A stretch of 64,000 bases of DNA. Origin: Desulfovibrio sp. JC010. Its GTDB lineage: Bacteria > Desulfobacterota > Desulfovibrionia > Desulfovibrionales > Desulfovibrionaceae. Of this stretch, positions 1 through 8,242 are shown one piece after another. The stretch lies in the NCBI RefSeq assembly GCF_010470675.1, contig NZ_VOIQ01000020.1, forward strand, positions 1 through 64,000, written 5' to 3'. The notes below the pieces were generated by a model. It searched no databases and had not been told where the DNA came from. It saw nothing but the letters and a program-made list of their open reading frames with translations. A program made the translations under genes and the position numbers. Numbering within the stretch: position 1 is the stretch's first letter; each line of letters opens with the position of its first letter.

Positions 1-150
1 TCCCAAGCAACGGTTCGGGTTAGAAGAACAAAGCATGACGACCCAAGCTCCGGCACGGTCTTAAAAAACCAAGGCAAAATCGGTCTGCCATGCAAAATTA
101 CAACTGTTTAATTGGTTAAACAACGTCAATCAAGACGTACTAGGCATTTC

Positions 151-1014
151 TTAATGCGTATTTGGTTTTGCCTTGAAAATATATTTTCCATCTATTTCTT
201 CTGCGACTGCTTCATGCCGGGGCGGGATTGCCCTGTATTTTACAGCCGGGTGTCCTAAGAATAATGCCCCGTGGGCCATGTGTCCTTCGGGTATACCGAG
301 AAAATCCAGAACTTTCGGGCTGTATGCAGCAGCCAGTACAACGTATCCGGCCCAGCAGGTGCCGTATCCTCTGGCGTGGGCGGCAAGCTCAAGAGTGTTG
401 GTGGCGATGACTGTATCCGCCTGCGGGGTAATACCCAGCTTGGGTGCCCATGCAACTGCTATGGCAGGAGCATTGCGGCAGATTACGTCATTTCCTTTCT
501 TCCATGCATTGACCAGTCCGGCCAGAAAGAGTTTTTCAGCCAGCGGATTTTTCTGGCGTACCATTTCCTGCATCCATTCAACGACCACTTCACCAAGTTC
601 ATGAACTTTTTTAGGGGTATCGAGCACGGTCCATGAAACCGGCTGGGCATTGTGCCCCGAAGGGGCATAGGCGGAAATATGGATCAGCTCGCCGATTTCT
701 GTGGCAGTGATTGGCTTTTTCTTGAATTTGCGGATGGAGCGGCGGCTTTTGATCAGGCCTTCAACTGCGTCCGGCTCAGGCAGATTTTCTTTGGCAAAGG
801 GTGTTGCCTGCCGTCCATCAAATGCACTCAGGGTGATGGCCCCGGTGGGACAGATTGCCATGCAGTGCCCGCAGTTTATGCAGTAGCCGGCTTTTTTGGG
901 ATGGACCGTGGGAACCGTTCCTTTTTCTTCCACGGTCAGTACGGAGAGGGGGCATTCGTGAACGCAAAGCTCGTCTTTTTTGCAGAGGGCCGCATCAATT
1001 ACAACTGGCAGCAT
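151..1014 (-). CDS. Nitroreductase family protein with N-terminal ferredoxin domain
   Basis: About 287 residues. The first 60 form a bacterial ferredoxin-type domain: one cysteine group around CVHECP and a full second motif, CINCGHCMAICP, so two [4Fe-4S] clusters are expected. Residues from about 90 form a nitroreductase fold beginning with RRSIRKF, the usual FMN phosphate-binding stretch, and ending near a GHP-containing tail. This fusion is common in anaerobes, where the clusters probably feed electrons to the flavin; the substrate cannot be told. Two ATGs lie two codons apart; the inner one (1014) is chosen because an AGGA lies 7 bases upstream of it and only 1 base from the outer one. It is the first gene in the window and no partner gene is visible on its upstream side. 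Confidence 0.85.
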   Translation of the reverse strand: MLPVVIDAALCKKDELCVHECPLSVLTVEEKGTVPTVHPKKAGYCINCGHCMAICPTGAITLSAFDGRQATPFAKENLPEPDAVEGLIKSRRSIRKFKKKPITATEIGELIHISAYAPSGHNAQPVSWTVLDTPKKVHELGEVVVEWMQEMVRQKNPLAEKLFLAGLVNAWKKGNDVICRNAPAIAVAWAPKLGITPQADTVIATNTLELAAHARGYGTCWAGYVVLAAAYSPKVLDFLGIPEGHMAHGALFLGHPAVKYRAIPPRHEAVAEEIDGKYIFKAKPNTH

Positions 1015-1093
1015 ATTCATATCCTGTGATTGTTTTCGTTAATTTGATTGGGAGTTCGGAAAAGATAAGCATTATTCATGGTTTGACCAGCGT

Positions 1094-1122
1094 AAAAAAA
1101 AGCCCCGGCTTGTGGCCGGGGC
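1094..1122 (-). terminator. Intrinsic terminator of the PEP-CTERM-like gene
   Basis: A 7-bp GC-only stem (GCCCCGG/CCGGGGC, 1102-1108 with 1116-1122) is followed on the minus strand by a run of Ts (1094-1101). It sits just after the stop codon of the secreted protein gene that ends at 1130. Confidence 0.85.
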
Positions 1123-1129
1123 AGAGTGA

Positions 1130-1666
1130 TCAGGCTTTGATTCGTTTGACTGCGGTAACGAGCAGGAGTCCTGCTGCTGCGAGCATCCATGTGGCGGGAA
1201 TGGGGACGGGCGCGGGAACTGACTCCATAAATCCCATCTTGCCGTTGGCATGCAGGTTCTTGTGTCCGCCGTAATTAAAGTGGGCGAAGCGAATCTTCTT
1301 GGGTTCAAATTCTACGTAGAAAGCGTTTTCAATGGTCTGCATCCCGGCGATTGAGGTGTAGTCGAAGACGGACTGAGCGGTGAGCGGGCTGTATTCGTTG
1401 TAGCCGACCATTCCTTTTCCGGCGTAGAAGCGGACTGTGACACCATGGTCAATATGAGAGTCAATGTCGCCGATAGTGAAGGTGTCGGTGGCTTCCAGTT
1501 TGGAGAATCCGATGGAACCCAGATAGTTATTATTGCCGAGTTCCCATGTCTTACCTTTGTTTTCCATCACGAACTTGAAACTGGAGCCGTGGGCGACGGT
1601 TGCAAAAATAAGCATTGCAGCCGCCAGAACAATGACAAACAAAGTTTTAACAGTATTGAACTTCAT
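1130..1666 (-). CDS. Secreted protein with PEP-CTERM/VPLPA-like sorting tail
   Basis: A protein of about 178 residues with an N-terminal signal peptide (KFNTVKTLFVIVLAAAMLIF, cleaved near AHGS). Its C-terminus is a short Pro-rich motif (VPIPAT), a hydrophobic helix and a basic end (KRIKA), the three-part layout of PEP-CTERM/VPLPA-type signals recognised by exosortase. The middle looks like beta-rich extracellular sequence with no catalytic motif I recognise. The start at 1666 is supported by AAGGAGGG at 1671-1678; an upstream in-frame ATG at 1690 has no such site. A terminator follows the gene. No exosortase gene lies in the window, so the sorting enzyme would have to be elsewhere in the genome. 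Confidence 0.7.
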   Translation of the reverse strand: MKFNTVKTLFVIVLAAAMLIFATVAHGSSFKFVMENKGKTWELGNNNYLGSIGFSKLEATDTFTIGDIDSHIDHGVTVRFYAGKGMVGYNEYSPLTAQSVFDYTSIAGMQTIENAFYVEFEPKKIRFAHFNYGGHKNLHANGKMGFMESVPAPVPIPATWMLAAAGLLLVTAVKRIKA

Positions 1667-1820
1667 TTGGCCCTCCTTGCGGCTGTACAATTACGTTGGG
1701 CTTGATAAAAACACGTACCTTCCTACTATATAGGTAAGGGGTAGATGGGGAAAGTCAATGTGACTGAGGGCGGTCTCGCTTCTAATTGCCCTGTTAGTCA
1801 TATTCAGGCATATTAATAAA

Positions 1821-2573
1821 ATGAAAAAGCTAATTCCTTGTTTGTGGATAATAATTTTGTTTTTAACCTCCCTGCCAGTGCATGCTCAGGATAAGTTAAC
1901 TCTTTGTTCGGCTGATTCTCCGCCGTGGACGATTAAGAATGGAGATTCCCCTACTGATATCGGTGGCTTGGCTGTGGATATTATGAATGAGCTGTCACGC
2001 CGTTCCGGTATAACTGTCCATATGGAAGCCCTGCCCTTTAAGCGTTGCCTTAAGTATACCGAACATGGTGTTTTTGACGGTTGTTTTATGACTATCAAAA
2101 ACGCCGAGAGGGAGGTTTATGCAGAATTTACAGACCCGTATCTCTCCATTCCGACGTATATTTACTACAATCCCGATATCTTAGGCAGAGTTGAATGGGA
2201 GACGTGGGCCGATTTGAAGCCTTATACAATAGGAAGTCAGCGTGGATTCAAGTATGGGCAGGAATTTACAAATGCAGTAGTAGAAATTCCATTGAAAATA
2301 ATTGAAATTCAAAGTGTTAAGTCCGGTCTTGTCATGCTCTCCAAGGGTTGGGTTGATTTAGTTCTGAGCAATGAGTTCCGGTTCAATTATCTAATGGAGA
2401 AGTATCCTGAATTTCAAGGCATGTTTTCGAGGGCGGAAAAGCCGATTGCAGTCGGCCATGTTTATATGGCTGTTTCCAGAAAATCTCCTCATGTTGCCCT
2501 CGTTCCGAAGCTTAACGAGGTGCTGGATAAGATGAAATCAGATGGCACCATTGAAAAGATTGTCCATCCATAG
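1821..2573 (+). CDS. Periplasmic solute-binding protein, family 3 (orphan)
   Basis: 250 residues with a clear signal peptide (MKKLIPCLWIIILFLTSLPVHAQ). The mature part starts KLTLCSADSPPWT and contains GGLAVDIMNELSRRSG, the opening of amino-acid-type periplasmic binding proteins (SBP_bac_3), and ends with a KMKSDGTIEKI helix typical of the family. No permease or ATPase gene is adjacent, so it may serve a remote transporter or act as a ligand sensor. The ribosome-binding site is weak. Ligand unknown. Confidence 0.75.
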   Translation: MKKLIPCLWIIILFLTSLPVHAQDKLTLCSADSPPWTIKNGDSPTDIGGLAVDIMNELSRRSGITVHMEALPFKRCLKYTEHGVFDGCFMTIKNAEREVYAEFTDPYLSIPTYIYYNPDILGRVEWETWADLKPYTIGSQRGFKYGQEFTNAVVEIPLKIIEIQSVKSGLVMLSKGWVDLVLSNEFRFNYLMEKYPEFQGMFSRAEKPIAVGHVYMAVSRKSPHVALVPKLNEVLDKMKSDGTIEKIVHP

Positions 2574-2586
2574 CCGGCAACTGAGA

Positions 2587-2622
2587 TTAAAAAATGAATT
2601 CCCCGCAGCCATGGCCACGGGG
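2587..2622 (-). terminator. Probable intrinsic terminator of the GAK operon
   Basis: A hairpin of about ten pairs with two G-T wobbles (2601-2622, CCCCG/CGGGG ends) is followed on the minus strand by an A/T run ending in six Ts. It lies 28 bp past the stop of the last GAK gene. Confidence 0.6.
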
Positions 2623-2649
2623 AGCTGTTGTTCGTTTAAATATAAGAGT

Positions 2650-2982
2650 CTATTTGTCGGCTTTTTTGACCACTCTGGCTTTGCCTGAATCAGATTCAGG
2701 AGCTTGATTTTCCGGTTCAGTCTTCTGGTTTGCGGACTCAGCTTCTACGGGAGCGGCTTTCCATGAGAGCTTCATGCTGAGTTTGTTTTTCAGCTTCTTG
2801 GTTTTGGCCTTGATTTCCATGTTGATTTCATCGGAGGGGAGCAGGGTGACTGATTCCTCACCGTTCTGGATAACCATGTTCCCGGCTTTGAAGCTTTTAA
2901 GGATGTCTTCCAGAATGGCAATGGCTTCTTCCTGTCCGACTGTCTTTTTCAGACTGACCTTGGCTTTTCCTTCTTTACCCAT
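2650..2982 (-). CDS. Amphi-Trp domain protein, distal GAK copy
   Basis: 110 residues. The first 75 match the small amphi-Trp domain: a Lys-rich start, EEAIAILEDILKSFKAGN, a VTLLPSDEINMEIKAK strand pair and a final LSMKLSWKA, whose single Trp in an amphipathic strand gives the family its name. The last 35 residues are a charged, low-complexity tail rich in Glu, Pro and Ala, ending ARVVKKADK. It is the last gene of the operon, 26 bp after the CofD-like gene. The domain is known only as a marker of GAK-type gene groups; no biochemical activity is established. A second copy without the long tail lies upstream at 7876-8148. Confidence 0.8.
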   Translation of the reverse strand: MGKEGKAKVSLKKTVGQEEAIAILEDILKSFKAGNMVIQNGEESVTLLPSDEINMEIKAKTKKLKNKLSMKLSWKAAPVEAESANQKTEPENQAPESDSGKARVVKKADK

Positions 2983-3008
2983 AATGAACCTGCCTTTTTA
3001 TGCGGTTA

Positions 3009-4196
3009 TCAGGTCAGTGAGAGCAGGGCTTGCGAGAGAAGAAGCGGGTCCAGATAAGGGGTGCTTTTTTCACTGACAAGCTCGCAGTCGATTACCCGAA
3101 TACCGAGTTTGTTTATTTCTTTCTTATCGATTCCACCGGGGTAGATTCCGTTTACCGAGTCCACAAGGATAAAATTCAAAACGTCGCTTACAGCGATATT
3201 TTCCGGGTCGTCCTTACGCAGGTAATAAAGTAATTTGTGGATCTGGTCGCTCAGTGAATGGCCTTTCAGTTCCGGGTCGGTTCCGGTGTTGGGGGTGAAA
3301 ATTTTCGGGCAGCGGTTTTCGCTGATAGCTGTGCCGATGCCTTCGGGCAGCAGGTTGGCCACTACGCTGGAATAGAAGCTGCCCAGCGGATAGCAGATGA
3401 GCTCCGCGCTTTTGATCAGCTTGCGCATTTTGTTGCGGATCTGGATCGTACAGGGGGTGGAGTCTTCCAGATGTTCGGCCAGCCACAATTTTTTAATGCC
3501 GGAGCCGATGGGCGATGCTTCCTTGCCTGTCAGCAGGTGCTGGCCGACCACAAAGGTCCCGTCTTCCAGCTCGGCAGCCAGATGGATATCTTTGTTTACA
3601 GTGGGGCGCACAATGCCGCGCACCTCAACCAGCTTGGAAAAAATAAAGATCACCGGGTCGATGTGTCTGCGGTTGTTGATATATCCGGCGGTGAGAATAA
3701 GGTTGCCGATGCTGGCTCCGCGCAGGTTGAAGTCATCCATGACGTTTGCAAACTGGATGAAATGGTTGCGGATGATCTTGCGCATGGGGGACGGAATATC
3801 GCGCACCAGCGGGTGTTTACATTCCATCATTTCTTCGAATTCCGCACGCAATTCGTTGTCGTCCGCATCTTTGGGCAGGCGGTAGGAGAAAAGCTTATAA
3901 ATTTCAGGGTTGCCCAGCACGGACTGGTCCGCAAGGGCCATGAGCCTGTTGCGAATGTCGCCGATGCCGAACATTTTGAACTGGTTACGGATAACAGCCG
4001 AACTGCCCCCGGAATCAAAGGGGGTGATCACGTGAATGGAATTGTGGGTGTACTGGGTCAGTACGGTGGAAGTCTTTTTAAGCGCAGTACCGCCGCTGAA
4101 AAATAGAAGCTTGGGACCGAGGTCCGGTGTTCTGCGGTACCGTTCCAGCTTGATCGGGTCCGGTACCCGTACTTCACGTTTTATTTTGATGCGCAT
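3009..4196 (-). CDS. GAK system CofD-like protein
   Basis: 395 residues. The N-terminal half has the CofD/YvcK-type layout: LFFSGGTALK (residues 31-40) followed by ITPFDSGGSSAVIR (58-70), which in true CofD binds the phosphorylated acceptor and nucleotide. It is longer than CofD (about 310) and matches the CofD-related protein that accompanies the GAK kinase and ATP-grasp enzyme. True CofD transfers a lactyl-phosphate group in F420 synthesis; nothing else here suggests F420, so only a nucleotide-dependent phosphotransfer role is inferred. The start is 18 bp downstream of the HprK-related kinase stop, indicating co-transcription. Confidence 0.8.
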   Translation of the reverse strand: MRIKIKREVRVPDPIKLERYRRTPDLGPKLLFFSGGTALKKTSTVLTQYTHNSIHVITPFDSGGSSAVIRNQFKMFGIGDIRNRLMALADQSVLGNPEIYKLFSYRLPKDADDNELRAEFEEMMECKHPLVRDIPSPMRKIIRNHFIQFANVMDDFNLRGASIGNLILTAGYINNRRHIDPVIFIFSKLVEVRGIVRPTVNKDIHLAAELEDGTFVVGQHLLTGKEASPIGSGIKKLWLAEHLEDSTPCTIQIRNKMRKLIKSAELICYPLGSFYSSVVANLLPEGIGTAISENRCPKIFTPNTGTDPELKGHSLSDQIHKLLYYLRKDDPENIAVSDVLNFILVDSVNGIYPGGIDKKEINKLGIRVIDCELVSEKSTPYLDPLLLSQALLSLT

Positions 4197-4214
4197 TTTT
4201 TGTTTGCCTAAAAA

Positions 4215-5315
4215 TTATATTTTCCCGTCCTTCATAAACGTCAGACAGGCATCTGCGGCTTTGTCGAAATCCACACCGCCGCTGATCTCAATGAGAGTTG
4301 TTTTTGCCAGCATTTCGGCATAGGCGTCAACATCGGGATCATCTTCCTTTTCAGGGGAATCGGGCAGGTAGAAGAGTCCGGTTCCTTTCATGAACGCGGG
4401 CAGCAGGTATTTGCGTTCCTTGGGGTCAACGACCTTGATTACGGTTTCGGAATTGTCGCGCTGCCAGTTGAGAATGACCAGTGCGCTTAAGGGAGCTTTG
4501 AGCACGAACTTGTTTTTGCCGTAGCATTCATCGATGAGGGCATCGTATTTGTGTTCCAGTTCCCAAAGTTCTTCCTTGGGCATGGCGAGGAATTTTTCCT
4601 TGTCTTCAGGGGCCACGATGCAGGAGAGGTCGGGGTTGTTCAGCGCGGTGCCGGGGTTGATGCGCGGCTGCTTGGCAACGCCGTACATGGTCAGGGATTT
4701 ACCGTTACCCTCGGCGTTCTCTTCAGCCATGACCCGGTCGTTGCTGACGAAAGTTGTGCCGCGGCTCATGAGGTGCAGGGCGAGGGTTGATTTGCCCATG
4801 CCGGAGAATCCGGCCATGGCGATGCCGCGACCGTTTTCAATAACACCGGCAGCATGGCCGAGGAAGTTGCCGCTGTTGAGTTTGTATTCAATGAAGCGGT
4901 TGTTGATGAAGTTGATGACCTGATTGGAGTTTTCAATGCAGGGACCCATGGCGATGTTTTCACCTTCGCCGAAAACGAAGACCATTCCGGTCAGCCTTTT
5001 ATAGACTACGCGGCCATCGGGAAGGTTGTAGAACTCTTCCTTGATCTTAGCCTTACCCGGATCAGGCTGCTTGACGGTGTACTCAAGGCCAAGGTCCACT
5101 GCCGGACATTCGTGGGCGGTGATCAGGATGTCGCCTTTATCGGTATCTGCGAGAAATTCTTTGAAGTAGTTGTTCAGATCGGCCAGCAGGTCGGAGTTGT
5201 TGACCCGGGTTTCGATTACGCAGCCGCCGAAGTCTATGAAAATGGACTCGGTTGCCGGGAATTCGCTGCGGTACTTTTTAACAATTGCGGATCTGGTCAT
5301 TGCGGACTGGTTCAT
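4215..5315 (-). CDS. HprK-related kinase B (GAK system)
   Basis: 366 residues. A P-loop GFSGMGKSTLAL at about 169-180 has the GxSGxGKS form of HPr kinase/phosphorylase, followed by a conserved FVSNDRVMA stretch in place of the HPrK Asp-rich segment. The first 150 residues are a separate domain with no clear relative. HprK enzymes phosphorylate a serine on the carrier HPr; the B-type relative occurs with ATP-grasp and amphi-Trp genes and its target is unknown. The stop of the ATP-grasp gene overlaps this gene's start by one base, so the two are translationally coupled. Confidence 0.82.
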   Translation of the reverse strand: MNQSAMTRSAIVKKYRSEFPATESIFIDFGGCVIETRVNNSDLLADLNNYFKEFLADTDKGDILITAHECPAVDLGLEYTVKQPDPGKAKIKEEFYNLPDGRVVYKRLTGMVFVFGEGENIAMGPCIENSNQVINFINNRFIEYKLNSGNFLGHAAGVIENGRGIAMAGFSGMGKSTLALHLMSRGTTFVSNDRVMAEENAEGNGKSLTMYGVAKQPRINPGTALNNPDLSCIVAPEDKEKFLAMPKEELWELEHKYDALIDECYGKNKFVLKAPLSALVILNWQRDNSETVIKVVDPKERKYLLPAFMKGTGLFYLPDSPEKEDDPDVDAYAEMLAKTTLIEISGGVDFDKAADACLTFMKDGKI

Positions 5316-6190
5316 TATTTTTTCACCTTTTCAATTACATAGTCTACGTAATGGGCTGCAGCGTCGATGCCGCGTGCATCGAGCAGGCCGCGGAAACCGC
5401 CGAAAGCCGATACTTCGAAAATAAAGGGACCGTCAGGAGTGATGGCCACGTCCACACAGGTGAAGTCAAGATTGAAGATGGCCTGTGCTTTCCGGGCGAG
5501 GTCGATGATTTCCTGCGGAGGATCAACGGGTGCGTACTTGCCACCGTTGACTGTGGTGGTATTCCACGAATCGGTGGTCTTGCAGCGGGCGTAAGTGGTC
5601 AGGTACTCACCGCCGAGGAATACGATACCGAGATCGGAGTCATTGAGGTCGATGGTCTTCTGGATGTACATGGTGTTGTACTCCTTGTGGTATTCCTCAA
5701 TGGTCCTGCGGGCATCGGGGCCGGGCTTCAGTACGAACATGCCTCTGGCCTTGGTGCTGTAGAGCGGCTTGAAAACAGCTTCGCCGTATTCTTCCACTGC
5801 GGCCAGCGCGTGATCCACGTCCTCGGTGATGGTGGTCGGGGGCATGGGGATATCGCCCAGCTGCAGGGAGATGGTGCAGGTCAGACGGTCCAGCACGCGC
5901 AGGATGGAGTAGGGGGAGGAGAAGAATTTTACCCCGCGCCCTTCGAGCATGCGCAGCATTTCAAGACGGTCCAGCAGGTCCGGGGAGTACTGCTTGCCTA
6001 TCTTTTTTATGATCAGCGCATCGTAAGTGGAGAGATCTTCACCTTCCACCATGGCCCGCCCGGAGGGCAGGTCCAGACGCACGTCCTGCATTTCAAAAAT
6101 CTTTGTTTCCCGGCCGGTTTTTTCGGTCACTGCTTTGGCAAGTTGTTCGGATGACCATGCGCCCTTAAGGCCGATTACACCTATTTTCAT
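5315..6190 (-). CDS. GAK system ATP-grasp enzyme (RimK-like)
   Basis: About 291 residues. RimK-type ATP-grasp layout: an N-terminal Rossmann-like part (MKIGVIGLKG), a central lid with AVFKPLYSTKARGM, MYIQKTIDL as the adenine/linker strand, and the metal-binding end CVDVAITPDGPFIFEVSAFGGF, where the Glu of FEVS corresponds to the Mg ligand. Such enzymes join an acid to an amine through an acyl phosphate, often adding amino acids to a peptide C-terminus. The ATG at 6190 is preferred (AAGGTG upstream) over an in-frame TTG at 6205. It is coupled to the kinase gene downstream. The substrate is unknown; the small amphi-Trp or XXXCH proteins of the operon are candidates by inference. Confidence 0.82.
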   Translation of the reverse strand: MKIGVIGLKGAWSSEQLAKAVTEKTGRETKIFEMQDVRLDLPSGRAMVEGEDLSTYDALIIKKIGKQYSPDLLDRLEMLRMLEGRGVKFFSSPYSILRVLDRLTCTISLQLGDIPMPPTTITEDVDHALAAVEEYGEAVFKPLYSTKARGMFVLKPGPDARRTIEEYHKEYNTMYIQKTIDLNDSDLGIVFLGGEYLTTYARCKTTDSWNTTTVNGGKYAPVDPPQEIIDLARKAQAIFNLDFTCVDVAITPDGPFIFEVSAFGGFRGLLDARGIDAAAHYVDYVIEKVKK

Positions 6191-6214
6191 AGTTTGCACC
6201 TTCAATTAGCTTGT

Positions 6215-7873
6215 TTAGTAGTGAAGAATGTCTTCGGGCAGAATAAAGTTATTCCATTTACCGCTGTAGCGGTTCATTTTTTCCAGCAGGAACATGGAGC
6301 GGTTGAACATCTCCTTGGCAAAAGCGTAGTTGAATTCGAAGCGGGTGGAAGTGTAGAAGGAACGGGCCAAGGCTAGTGACAAACGGGCCTGCCATGTTTC
6401 ATCGTTGAATTCATTGGCGAATTCTTCAGCGAAGCTGTACATGCGCGAGACCACCGCGTTGATCTTGTTTCTGATGGGCCGTTCGAAAACAGGCATGCGG
6501 AAACCGGACACGAGGAATACGGAAAGGTCCTGAATGTAGTCGAAATCGCGGGAACGGTGCAGGTCGATGAACCTGACCCTTTCGTCGTGGGCACTGTAAA
6601 CAACGTTGTTGCAGTTGAAATCGCCGTGAATGAATACAGTAAACGGTGCCGGAAGCGATTGTTCAATGGTCGCGCATTCATCCAGCAACTCTGCGGATGA
6701 AATGATTTCCGCAGAGCCCATCTGGCGTCCGTTGCGGTTGAATTCCGGGTGAACCTGTAAGACTCCGTTCTGGCGGGATTTAAGCTGCTCCATGAAGGTG
6801 GTGCGGATGGGCTGTTTCTTCATGGTATTGGTCCAGACATGACGCAGAGTCTGCTCAAGAGTGAACAGTCCGTTTTCCAGATCATTGTCGTCCGAGGTCA
6901 GGATCATGGTGTCGAGGGTACAGCCGGGCAGAAATTCGACCAGCATGGAGCCTTTGTTCTCATCTTTGGTCTCATGGAAACCGAATATTTCCGGAACCAT
7001 GCCCGGAAAACGCTTGTTCCATTGTTCAAGGCTTTGCTTTTCGAGTTTGATTTTATCGAGGTTGCCTTCCTTATAGATGCTACCCTGTGCCACCGGGGGA
7101 TTGTCCGTGTTGTCATCGTCCTTGGCTTGAACCCGGCCGATGCGGCACCCTGAGCGGGAGCCCCAGATACCCTGAAAGTCGATGTCGGAGAATGATCCCT
7201 CATAGCCGGAAACGCTCAGGGTCTGCTGCAGGGATTCGAATTGCTCAATCTTGATGCGTTCGCCGAGGATGGAAAAAATGATCGCTTCACCGATGTTAAG
7301 CAACCCGTCGCCAATGCGTTCCAGATAGCGGAAAATGAACAGGCAGGTTACTAAATTGGGGATATTCTTACCGCTCCCCATTTCAGCCATGATGCGGTTG
7401 AAATTATCCTTGTAAAGTGAATCCAGACTGTTTTCTGATTTGCAGATTTCAAGAGCCGTGGGCATATCATCAGAAGTGAAGCTTGTAGTGATTTTTCCTA
7501 CAGCACCTTCAATGATGTCGAATGCTTCTGCGCACTCGTAACGGTTCACATAGCTTTTGTCCTCAAGGTAGGCCATCTGGTTGACGATATTGACGCAATG
7601 GTCGCCGATACGTTCCAGATTCACTGAGGAGAGCTGAATGGCCCTGATCTTGTTCAGCAGTTTTGGGTCGAGGTCCAATGTGCTGTTGATGCGTGAATAG
7701 GCTTTGTTTTCAATCACGGTTTTAAGATTATCGATATAGTCTTCCCGTGAAGTTATCTTGCGAAACAGGGAACGGGAAGGTGAATTAACGAATTCCCGTG
7801 TGGCCTTAAGCTGATTCAAAACCTCAATGATGAGGAATTTGAAGTTTTCATCCAATCCTTCAAATGTGAGCAT
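6215..7873 (-). CDS. PhoU domain - APH-type phosphotransferase fusion
   Basis: 552 residues. Residues 1-220 hold two PhoU repeats, each with the metal-binding signature: NLERIGDHCVNI (86-97) and YLERIGDGLLNI (183-194). Residues about 260-552 form an aminoglycoside/choline-kinase-like domain with the catalytic loop HGDFNCNN (416-423) and metal-binding FIDLHR (435-440). PhoU proteins control phosphate uptake and signalling; the kinase-like domain would phosphorylate a small molecule or protein. The fusion is unusual and sits only 2 bp after the proximal amphi-Trp gene, so it is part of the GAK operon. It may link phosphate status to the phosphotransfer steps of the neighbouring enzymes (inference). 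Confidence 0.78.
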   Translation of the reverse strand: MLTFEGLDENFKFLIIEVLNQLKATREFVNSPSRSLFRKITSREDYIDNLKTVIENKAYSRINSTLDLDPKLLNKIRAIQLSSVNLERIGDHCVNIVNQMAYLEDKSYVNRYECAEAFDIIEGAVGKITTSFTSDDMPTALEICKSENSLDSLYKDNFNRIMAEMGSGKNIPNLVTCLFIFRYLERIGDGLLNIGEAIIFSILGERIKIEQFESLQQTLSVSGYEGSFSDIDFQGIWGSRSGCRIGRVQAKDDDNTDNPPVAQGSIYKEGNLDKIKLEKQSLEQWNKRFPGMVPEIFGFHETKDENKGSMLVEFLPGCTLDTMILTSDDNDLENGLFTLEQTLRHVWTNTMKKQPIRTTFMEQLKSRQNGVLQVHPEFNRNGRQMGSAEIISSAELLDECATIEQSLPAPFTVFIHGDFNCNNVVYSAHDERVRFIDLHRSRDFDYIQDLSVFLVSGFRMPVFERPIRNKINAVVSRMYSFAEEFANEFNDETWQARLSLALARSFYTSTRFEFNYAFAKEMFNRSMFLLEKMNRYSGKWNNFILPEDILHY

Positions 7874-7875
7874 GT

Positions 7876-8148
7876 CTAGGTATCAATGTTGAGTGTTTTG
7901 TTATTTGTGTCAGCTTCCGCGCTGGAATCTTTCCAGCCGATCTTGATATTGATTTTGTTGCTTCCTGCTTTTCTTTTCGCTTTAACAGTAAAATTGAGCA
8001 GACCTTCCGGTTGGAGTTCAATGTTATCACCGTTGGTGGAAAGATTGATTGTTCCGGACTCAAAGCCATCAACAAGGGATTGCAGGAAAGTGCGGATGGT
8101 ATCCGCGTCCTGAAGTGATTCAAATACGAATTTTTTTTCGCTGGCCAT
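7876..8148 (-). CDS. Amphi-Trp domain protein, proximal GAK copy
   Basis: 90 residues, essentially one amphi-Trp domain: DADTIRTFLQSLVDGFESGT, NLSTNGDNIELQPEGLLNFT and a final NIKIGWKDSS, then a short acidic/Asn tail. It aligns in layout with the distal copy at 2650-2982 but lacks the long Pro/Glu tail and is clearly diverged, so this is an old duplication rather than a recent one. The 94 bp upstream, between it and the PHP-like gene, are the widest gap in the operon and could hold an internal promoter, but I see no convincing one. Confidence 0.8.
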   Translation of the reverse strand: MASEKKFVFESLQDADTIRTFLQSLVDGFESGTINLSTNGDNIELQPEGLLNFTVKAKRKAGSNKINIKIGWKDSSAEADTNNKTLNIDT

Positions 8149-8242
8149 CAGATTTCTCCATAGAGGTTTTGCTGCTTACTAGCACTCTGGGAATTTTTAA
8201 TTATTGCAGCAATGTAAAGATTCGATGACGAAAGCAGGTCTG

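Noticed and set aside
1-150. The start of the window
   Set aside because: No frame, RNA or repeat could be supported in these 150 bases.
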